Shown piece by piece: positions 58,422 to 64,000 of a DNA stretch of 64,000 nt. Numbering within the stretch: position 1 is the first letter of the stretch; each line of letters opens with the position of its first letter. The stretch is from an uncultured Phascolarctobacterium sp. (GTDB lineage Bacteria; Bacillota; Negativicutes; Acidaminococcales; Acidaminococcaceae): assembly GCA_900541915.1 (NCBI GenBank), contig UQLS01000002.1:109404-173403 (forward strand). The letters run 5' to 3'. The notes beneath the pieces were generated by a model that did not search any database, was not told where the DNA came from, and was given only the letters and a program-made list of their open reading frames with translations. A program made the position numbers and the translations under genes.

Positions 58422-59627
58422 ATGCCAAGAACAATTATTTTGTTGATGGATTCCTTTGGAATTGGCTGGGCAGACGATGCTGCTCAGTACGGAGATCAGG
58501 GGGCGGATACTTTAGGTCATATCTGCGAATGGTTCAGTACCAACAGAGAGAAACCGCTGTATCTGCCTAATCTTGCCAGACTGGGACTTCAGAAAGCAGC
58601 AGAGCTGAGCCGCAAAAAGCCTCTGGCAGCAGATTTAGGTGCAGCTTATGAAACTGGTGCCTATACTTATGCACAGGAGGTAAGCCGCGGTAAGGATACA
58701 CTTAGCGGGCACTGGGAAATTGCCGGTGTTCCTGTTAATTTTGACTGGGGATATTTCCCCGATAAGCCTTCCTGTTTTCCGCAGGAACTGATTGAAGCAA
58801 TTATTCGTGAAGGCAAGCTGCCGGGCGTATTGGGAGAAAAGCATGCCTCCGGTACGGAGATTATCAAGGAACTGGGTGAGGAGCATGTACGCAGCGGTAA
58901 GCCTATTATTTATACTTCTGCTGACAGCGTGCTGCAGATTGCCGCGCACGAACAGGCTTTTGGCTTGGACAGACTGTATGAGCTGTGCAAAATCGCATTT
59001 AAGCTGGTACAGCCGTATAAAATTGCCAGGGTTATTGCCCGTCCTTTCGTAGGCAGCTGTGCAGAAGATTTTACCAGGACTACCAACAGGCACGATTATG
59101 CAGTGCCTGCACCGGAAGCAACTCTGCTTGATAAAGTTGTGGAAGCCGGTGGCAGTGTGTATGCTGTGGGCAAGATTGCGGATATTTTTGCTCATCGCGG
59201 CATCACTAAGCATTATCCTGCCGGTGGTCTTGATAAATTAGTAGACGCGACAGTGCAGGCAGTAAAGGATGCGCCTGATAATACTTTAGTATTTACTAAC
59301 TTTGTTGATTTTGATTCTTCGTTTGGACACCGCCGTGATATACAAGGCTATGGTGAAGCCCTGGAATATTTCGACAGCAGACTGCCGGAAATTATGAAAT
59401 TGCTGAAAGAGGACGACTTATGTCTGATAACAGCTGACCATGGCAATGACCCGACCTGGAGCGGCACTGATCATACGCGTGAAAAGATTCCGGTACTGTT
59501 CTCAGGCAGTAAGGTTGCTGCTAAGGAACTTGCACCTATGCACACATTTGCTGATATTGGGCAGACTATTGCTGATTATATGGGAACAGGCAAAACTTTG
59601 ACCGGAACGAAGGTTGATTTGTTTTAA
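58422..59627 (+). CDS. deoB: Phosphopentomutase
   Basis: A 401-residue alkaline-phosphatase-superfamily enzyme. Metal sites: LLMDSFGIGWADDA at the start and ADHGNDPTWSGTDHTREKIPVL at the end; the phospho-acceptor Thr is in DQGADTLGHI. It interconverts ribose- or deoxyribose-1-phosphate and the 5-phosphate. Its start directly follows the udp stop, so both are made together for nucleoside catabolism. Confidence 0.95.
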   Translation: MPRTIILLMDSFGIGWADDAAQYGDQGADTLGHICEWFSTNREKPLYLPNLARLGLQKAAELSRKKPLAADLGAAYETGAYTYAQEVSRGKDTLSGHWEIAGVPVNFDWGYFPDKPSCFPQELIEAIIREGKLPGVLGEKHASGTEIIKELGEEHVRSGKPIIYTSADSVLQIAAHEQAFGLDRLYELCKIAFKLVQPYKIARVIARPFVGSCAEDFTRTTNRHDYAVPAPEATLLDKVVEAGGSVYAVGKIADIFAHRGITKHYPAGGLDKLVDATVQAVKDAPDNTLVFTNFVDFDSSFGHRRDIQGYGEALEYFDSRLPEIMKLLKEDDLCLITADHGNDPTWSGTDHTREKIPVLFSGSKVAAKELAPMHTFADIGQTIADYMGTGKTLTGTKVDLF

Positions 59628-59639
59628 GGAGGAAAAGCC

Positions 59640-60215
59640 ATGAAAAAAATCTTTTCGCTCTTTGTTTTTTTGCTGATGTTAGTTGGAATGACTGCTTTGC
59701 CGCAGCAGGTACAGGCTTTTGATGAAAAGCCTGTTGGCTTTGTTGTTATTGACAAAACCGGCGGTAATGTTACCGGCGAAGTATATAGCTCGTGGCGGCA
59801 GGTTGTAAAATGGGCCTACCATTTTCCTTACTATAAAATTGTTGACGATGCAGAACCTCAGACGGTAACGGCAGAAGTACTGAAAAATGATGTAAAAGTA
59901 ACTAAAGACGTACTGGCGGCTCTGGCAGAGAAAAGTAAGGTTGACGTACTTGTGGTAGCCAAGGTTTATGATATGAACGATTATATGATTAGTTCAGGTT
60001 TTGGCTGGCGCGAAGATTCTGAAACCTATGTAAGAGTGGAAGCTGTTGCTGATTTATATGTTTATAAAAAAGACGGCGATAAATTTTTACAGAAAAAGCT
60101 GCGTGAACGTGAAATAAAAGATTTGGGTAATTACGAAAAACCCCAGGAAACAATTAAATGGGCTTTGTGTAAATTGGTAAATACTATGGAAGGGCGTCCC
60201 ATTATTGGTGAATGA
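59640..60215 (+). CDS. Secreted protein of unknown function, 191 aa
   Basis: AAGGAGGAAAAGCC gives a strong ribosome-binding site. A signal peptide (KKIFSLFVFLLMLVGMTALPQQVQAF) precedes a mature part starting PVGFVVIDKTGGNVTG, with VDVLVVAKVYDMNDYMIS and YVRVEAVADLYVYKKDG. The fold looks alpha/beta, like small periplasmic proteins of Negativicutes, but no named family was found. It follows deoB by 12 bases, perhaps by read-through, and ends at a terminator. Confidence 0.75.
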   Translation: MKKIFSLFVFLLMLVGMTALPQQVQAFDEKPVGFVVIDKTGGNVTGEVYSSWRQVVKWAYHFPYYKIVDDAEPQTVTAEVLKNDVKVTKDVLAALAEKSKVDVLVVAKVYDMNDYMISSGFGWREDSETYVRVEAVADLYVYKKDGDKFLQKKLREREIKDLGNYEKPQETIKWALCKLVNTMEGRPIIGE

Positions 60216-60220
60216 AGCAG

Positions 60221-60259
60221 ACCTGTCCAATGTGAGAACGCATTGGGCAGGTATTTTTT
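60221..60259 (+). terminator. Intrinsic terminator after the deoB unit
   Basis: ACCTGTCCAATG (60221-60232) pairs over 12 bp (one G-U) with CATTGGGCAGGT (60241-60252), then ATTTTTT. Confidence 0.93.
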
Positions 60260-60260
60260 C

Positions 60261-60289
60261 TTTACCTGGAGGAATGCTTGTGATACAAT
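60261..60289 (+). promoter_or_regulatory. Candidate promoter of xpt
   Basis: TTTACC (60261-60266) and TACAAT (60284-60289) are 17 bp apart. The leader of ~45 nt is too short to hold a purine riboswitch, and none is seen. Confidence 0.55.
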
Positions 60290-60337
60290 AATCTTTATAA
60301 TTAAATGTCACATTATTTACACAATGGAGGGTTAATG

Positions 60338-60913
60338 ATGAAATTACTGGAAGAAAAAATTTTACATGACGGCATCATTAAGAGCGGTAACGTATTGAAG
60401 GTTGACGGTTTTTTAAATCATCAAATTGATGTTCCGTTTATTGCAGAGCTGGGCAAAGAGTTTAAGCGCCTGTTTGCAGACCGTCCTATCAACAAGATTT
60501 TGACTATTGAGGCTTCCGGTATCGGCATTGCCTGCATTACGGCAATGTATTTTGATGTTCCTGTGGTATTTGCTAAAAAATCTCAGGGCTCCAATATGGA
60601 TAAAGACGTATATTTTACCAAGATAACCTCCTTTACGCATAATAAAGTCAATGACGTAGTAGTTTCCAAACAATATATCAGCAAGAACGACCATGTGCTG
60701 ATTATTGATGATTTTCTGGCTAACGGCTGCGCATTGGAGGGCCTGATGGATTTAGTTCGTCAGGCTGGCGGTGTTGTGGAAGGCATTGGTGTAGCAATTG
60801 AAAAAGGCTTCCAGGGAGGCGGCGATAAACTGCGTGCAAGTGGTGTGCGCTTGGAGTCTTTGGCAATCATTGATAAGATGGATGCCAAGACAGGCAGTAT
60901 CCAGTTCAGATAA
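60338..60913 (+). CDS. xpt: Xanthine phosphoribosyltransferase
   Basis: ATG 60338, 6 nt after GGAGGG, gives a 191-residue type I PRTase. The PRPP loop is HVLIIDDFLANGCALEGLMDLV; the N-terminal part has LKVDGFLNHQIDVPFIAELGKEF and a KILTIEASGIGIACITAMYFDVPVVFAKK core typical of Xpt. It converts xanthine to XMP. The permease gene follows 14 bases later, the usual xpt-pbuX pair. Confidence 0.95.
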   Translation: MKLLEEKILHDGIIKSGNVLKVDGFLNHQIDVPFIAELGKEFKRLFADRPINKILTIEASGIGIACITAMYFDVPVVFAKKSQGSNMDKDVYFTKITSFTHNKVNDVVVSKQYISKNDHVLIIDDFLANGCALEGLMDLVRQAGGVVEGIGVAIEKGFQGGGDKLRASGVRLESLAIIDKMDAKTGSIQFR

Positions 60914-60927
60914 GAAGGAGGATACTT

Positions 60928-62247
60928 ATGGAAAAAGAAAAGAAAAAAACAGATGCGATTTATGAGCTTGACGGCAAAGTGCCGCTGGGTAAGGCTGTTC
61001 CTTTTGGCTTACAGCATGTTTTAGCAATGTTTGTTGCCAATATTGCTCCAATCCTTATTGTGGCAGGTGTGGTTAAGATGCCGCCGGAGCAGAGTGCGGC
61101 GCTGATTCAGTCTGCGATGATTATTGCCGGTATTGGTACTTTGATTCAGTTATATCCGTTGTGGAAGGTTGGCAGCGGTTTGCCCATAGTAATGGGTATC
61201 AGCTTTACCTTCGTTTCTGTTTTCTGTGTAGTAGGCAGCAAGTATGGCTATGGTGCCGTTATGGGTGCAGCTTTGGTAGGCGGTATCTTAGAAGGTATTC
61301 TTGGCTTGTGTGCCCGTTACTGGCGGCGGTTTATTCCGCCGATTGTAGCGGCAACAGTAGTTGCTTCTATCGGTTTTTCACTTTTGGGTATTGGTGCTAA
61401 TTCTTTTGGTGGTGGTTTTGGCAATCCTGATTTTGGCGATGCCAAATATATCATTGTAGGTACAATTACTCTGATTAGCTGCATTGGCTTTAATGTATTG
61501 GCAAAATCCTTCTATAAACAGCTTTCAGTACTGTTTGGCCTTGTAGTAGGTTATATTGCTGCTTATTTTTACGGTTTGGTAGATTTAAGTGGTCTTGCTA
61601 CGGCTAAACTTATTGCTATACCGCAATTTATGCCCTTTGAGATGGAATTCCATCCTGATGCAATTTTTGCTATTTTCCTTATCTTCCTCGTTTCTGCTAC
61701 GGAAACTATCGGCGATACTTCCGCAATGACGGCTATAGGTCTGCGCCGTAATGTAAGCGAGAAAGAAATTTCCGGTTCCATTACCTGTGATGGACTGGTG
61801 AGCAGCTTTTCTTCACTTTTTGGCTGCATGCCGATTACTTCTTTCAGCCAGAATGTAGGTCTTATTGCTATGACTAAGGTAGTAAACAGATTTGCCATTA
61901 TGACTGGTGCTGTCATCATGATTATGGCAGGCCTTTTCCCGGCTTTAGGCGTGCTTTTGGCTTCTCTGCCTGAACCTGTATTGGGCGGCTGTACACTGAT
62001 GATGTTCGGTTCTATCGTAGTCAGCGGTATCCAGATGGTTGCTGCCTGCGGTTATACTCAGCGCAATGTCATTATAGCTTCTCTTGCTATGAGTATCGGT
62101 ATCGGCTTTACTCAGGTGCCGGCTATTTTTAAAATTTTCCCGGCGCTGGTGAAGAATGTATTCGCCGAAAACTGTGTAGCAGTAGTATTTTTGGTAGCTT
62201 TGGTGCTTAATTTCGTTCTGCCGGATAATATGGACGAAATTCGCTGA
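60928..62247 (+). CDS. pbuX: NCS2-family xanthine/uracil permease
   Basis: AGAAGGAGGATACTT precedes ATG 60928. The 439-residue protein has about 12-14 membrane segments with NCS2 motifs: FGLQHVLAMFVANIAPI, SGLPIVMGISFTFV, ATETIGDTSAMTAIG and SFSQNVGLIAMTKVVNR. Substrate is inferred to be xanthine from the xpt neighbour and the QN-V-G motif; uracil or urate cannot be excluded. Confidence 0.9.
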   Translation: MEKEKKKTDAIYELDGKVPLGKAVPFGLQHVLAMFVANIAPILIVAGVVKMPPEQSAALIQSAMIIAGIGTLIQLYPLWKVGSGLPIVMGISFTFVSVFCVVGSKYGYGAVMGAALVGGILEGILGLCARYWRRFIPPIVAATVVASIGFSLLGIGANSFGGGFGNPDFGDAKYIIVGTITLISCIGFNVLAKSFYKQLSVLFGLVVGYIAAYFYGLVDLSGLATAKLIAIPQFMPFEMEFHPDAIFAIFLIFLVSATETIGDTSAMTAIGLRRNVSEKEISGSITCDGLVSSFSSLFGCMPITSFSQNVGLIAMTKVVNRFAIMTGAVIMIMAGLFPALGVLLASLPEPVLGGCTLMMFGSIVVSGIQMVAACGYTQRNVIIASLAMSIGIGFTQVPAIFKIFPALVKNVFAENCVAVVFLVALVLNFVLPDNMDEIR

Positions 62248-62261
62248 TTTGAGGCTTGAAA

Positions 62262-63143
62262 ATGAAGATTATCGACGTACACATGCATTATTATAATGTT
62301 GAAGGTTTTTATGAAACGGCCAAGCAGGCAGGTCATGAAAATACTTCAGCCTGCTGGCAGCAGATTTGTGAAGAAAACAATATTGTCTTTGCGGTAGCTA
62401 TGGGCAATACTATGGATGCGTCTGTGCGTTATGGCGGTGTTCCGCCGCGGCTTATCAATCTGGCAGCACCCTTTAATGAGGAGCAGTATAATCAACCTGG
62501 GAATATTGGTTATTGCTTAGGTGTGCAGAGCGATTTAATTACTGAAGCAAATGCGGAACGTACGGCGCAGGAGTTTGAGTTTTATCTTCAGCAGCCGCAT
62601 TGCCTGGGGTTAAAGTTTTATCCTGGCTATAATGCTTCCTATGTCAATGAGAAAAAGCATTGGCCGCTTATAGAACTAGCCAGAAAGTATTCTGTACCGG
62701 TAGTTATCCATACAGGTGACACGGCGCGGCCTACAGGGTTATTGAAATATTCTCATCCGCTGACGGTGGATGAGGCGGCAGTAAATTTTCCTGATGTAAC
62801 CTTTGTTATTGCGCACTGTGGTAATCCATGGATTGTGGATGCCGTAGAGGTTGCAGCTAAGAACGATAATGTTTGCTTAGATTTATCAGGATTACTCGCA
62901 GGTCAGCCTAAGCCCATGTTTTTGTATGAGAAGAACGCTGCTTATTTTGCATATCTCAGAATGTGGCTTAATTATCTGGGCCGTTATGATAAGGTTATGT
63001 ATGGCAGTGACTGGCCGCTGGTAAATATTCCTACATATATTTCTTTAATGAAGAGAATCATACCGGAAACTGTGCATGAGCAGGTATTTTATCTTAATGC
63101 TTTGCGTGTATTCAGAAAGATAGAAAATTTAATAAACAGATAA
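62262..63143 (+). CDS. Amidohydrolase-family protein (Amidohydro_2)
   Basis: ATG 62262 (GAGGC upstream) is used rather than TTG 62256. The 293-residue protein has the H-x-H metal site at the start (IIDVHMHYYN), a Lys in LGLKFYPGYNASY, a His in VPVVIHTGDTA, and the late Asp in VMYGSDWPLVN with IAHCGNPWIVD. This is the TIM-barrel layout of Amidohydro_2 decarboxylases and hydrolases. The substrate is unknown; placement after xanthine genes hints at purine or ring catabolism. Confidence 0.85.
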   Translation: MKIIDVHMHYYNVEGFYETAKQAGHENTSACWQQICEENNIVFAVAMGNTMDASVRYGGVPPRLINLAAPFNEEQYNQPGNIGYCLGVQSDLITEANAERTAQEFEFYLQQPHCLGLKFYPGYNASYVNEKKHWPLIELARKYSVPVVIHTGDTARPTGLLKYSHPLTVDEAAVNFPDVTFVIAHCGNPWIVDAVEVAAKNDNVCLDLSGLLAGQPKPMFLYEKNAAYFAYLRMWLNYLGRYDKVMYGSDWPLVNIPTYISLMKRIIPETVHEQVFYLNALRVFRKIENLINR

Positions 63144-63169
63144 AAAGACGGCATTTATTGCCGTCTTTT
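63143..63169 (+). terminator. Intrinsic terminator after amidohydrolase gene
   Basis: An 11-bp stem AAAAGACGGCA/TGCCGTCTTTT (63143-63153 with 63159-63169). The run of T residues is within the 3' arm. Confidence 0.85.
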
Positions 63170-63197
63170 GTATTATCCTGCTGGCATGTGATATAAT
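63168..63197 (+). promoter_or_regulatory. Candidate promoter of the last CDS
   Basis: TTGTAT (63168-63173) and TATAAT (63192-63197) are 18 bp apart. Confidence 0.65.
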
Positions 63198-63222
63198 AGG
63201 GCACAGTAAAGCGAGGTGCGAT

Positions 63223-63891
63223 ATGGGTCAGCCAAGTATAAATGAAATAGAAAGCAGTCTGAAAGATTGGCAGTTTTTGCAGCAGCTGCCGCAGGAGATA
63301 GCCGGTTATAAGCTGCGGCAGGGAACTGGTATTGAGGGACAGATATTAAATATTGCTTCTTATGTGCATGAAGCAAGTCACTGTCAGTTAGACCTTACTT
63401 ATACAGGAGAAACATTTGATTATGTGCCTGTAAAAAAAGTTGGCCTGCATGTTTTTCGTGACGACAGATTTTTTTGCCGTGACAGGGATAAATTTGCCGC
63501 ACTGATATTGCAGCAGCTGCCAAGAATAATAGGGGATATTGACAGAAATCAAAAACATGGCATGAGCTATGAAGCAGAATCACAGAATTTTGCTCAATGG
63601 GAAGCATGGAAAGCATTGCCGGAAAAAATAGGCGGCTTTGAACGTTTTATTACACCTGATAATCCGCTGACATATATTAACGGTTCTATTATTTTTTTAG
63701 ATTATACAAATTTCAGCAACGGCAATCAGTTGTTTTTTTTGTATAATACTTTCAGAGATGAGCTGTTCGCGGAGATGAAGAAAGGCTATCTGCCGCTGAC
63801 TACAGAGAGCTTTAATGCCAGGAATTTAGCGGATTTGACAGATCTTTTGACAGATAAATTAGAAGATACATTAAATCAGTTAGAAAATTAA
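63223..63891 (+). CDS. Unrecognised protein, 222 aa
   Basis: GCGAGGTGCGAT precedes ATG 63223. No signal peptide or membrane segment. A mixed alpha/beta protein with YTGETFDYVPVKKVGLHVFRDDRFFCRDRD in the middle, a DNPLTYINGSIIFLDYTNFSNGNQLFFLYNTFRDELFAEM part with many aromatic residues, and a helical acidic tail. No catalytic motif or family is apparent. It has its own promoter between a terminator and the tRNA promoter, so it is a single-gene unit. Confidence 0.75.
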   Translation: MGQPSINEIESSLKDWQFLQQLPQEIAGYKLRQGTGIEGQILNIASYVHEASHCQLDLTYTGETFDYVPVKKVGLHVFRDDRFFCRDRDKFAALILQQLPRIIGDIDRNQKHGMSYEAESQNFAQWEAWKALPEKIGGFERFITPDNPLTYINGSIIFLDYTNFSNGNQLFFLYNTFRDELFAEMKKGYLPLTTESFNARNLADLTDLLTDKLEDTLNQLEN

Positions 63892-63901
63892 GAAAAAGTT
63901 C

Positions 63902-63930
63902 TTGACAAGATATAGGCATATCTGTATAAT
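63902..63930 (+). promoter_or_regulatory. Promoter of tRNA-Asp
   Basis: Consensus TTGACA (63902-63907) and TATAAT (63925-63930), 17 bp apart, 16 bases before the tRNA. Confidence 0.93.
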
Positions 63931-63946
63931 ATGTCTTGTGGTTGTT

Positions 63947-64000
63947 GGCCCGGTGGTTCAGTTGGTTAGAATGCCGCCCTGTCACGGCGGAGGTCGTGGG
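63947..64000 (+). tRNA. tRNA-Asp (anticodon GTC), 5' part, cut by window end
   Basis: Acceptor strand GGCCCGG, D-arm GTTC...GAAT with AGTTGGTTA loop, anticodon stem CCGCC/GGCGG with loop CTGTCAC (GTC at 63981-63983). The T-arm and 3' end lie beyond the window. Confidence 0.93.

Noticed and set aside
60261..60337. Purine riboswitch before xpt
   Set aside because: The leader is too short and lacks the conserved purine-aptamer loops.

Overview
The window is bacterial chromosome at roughly 40% GC or a little above. It carries the right-hand part of a prophage (about 1-28,100) followed by host DNA (28,100-64,000). A leuS T-box, MerR and PyrR regulators and a Bacillus-type arginine decarboxylase point to Bacillota. 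The agmatine-deiminase/carboxynorspermidine polyamine set and butyryl-CoA dehydrogenase would fit a Negativicutes such as an Acidaminococcaceae member (Phascolarctobacterium-like). That placement is inference; no rRNA or other decisive marker is present.

Prophage. The left end, with integrase and repressor, lies outside the window. Visible in order are: an early/middle cassette (truncated ParB-like gene, radical SAM gene, several small Cys-rich ORFs, a DUF1064 nuclease-like gene); a HUH Rep-like gene overlapping a sigma-like late regulator; a terminator and probable cos region; and a lambda-type head module (gpNu1- and gpA-like terminase, gpW-like joiner, portal, ClpP-like protease with a nested scaffold start, decoration protein, capsid). 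Then comes a P2/Mu-type contractile tail (sheath, tube, frameshifted E/E' chaperone, tape measure, X, D, V, PAAR, U, W, J, I, fibre, fibre assembly), a holin/lysin cassette and a last membrane-anchored gene. Virtually every gene overlaps or abuts the next, and no frameshifts or stops interrupt structural genes, so the right part looks intact. It ends against the 3' end of tRNA-Arg(TCT), the likely attB.

Host, 28-34 kb. There is a tRNA-Arg/Gly/Pro operon on the minus strand with its own promoter, a MerR regulator, three secreted proteins (one PliI-like lysozyme-inhibitor candidate), a small cytoplasmic protein coupled to a lipoprotein nuclease, and an FrhB-family iron-sulfur protein.

Host, 34-41 kb. 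A six-gene polyamine operon (speA, speE, carboxynorspermidine dehydrogenase and decarboxylase, aguA, aguB) follows a roughly 300-nt structured leader. The leader's terminator stem has an almost perfect alternative partner about 100 nt upstream, which suggests transcription attenuation. No speD is present, so the role of SpeE is unclear.

Host, 41-64 kb. This part holds a secreted P1-family peptidase, adenine deaminase (minus), T-box-leuS, comEA-comEC-holA, a roughly 636-residue glutamine synthetase, a thioesterase followed by butyryl-CoA dehydrogenase, lspA-rluD-pyrR, a nucleoside catabolism run (LUD protein, udp, deoB), xpt-xanthine permease-amidohydrolase, an unrecognised protein and the start of tRNA-Asp at the right edge. 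Most transcription units are bounded by strong intrinsic terminators, listed individually.
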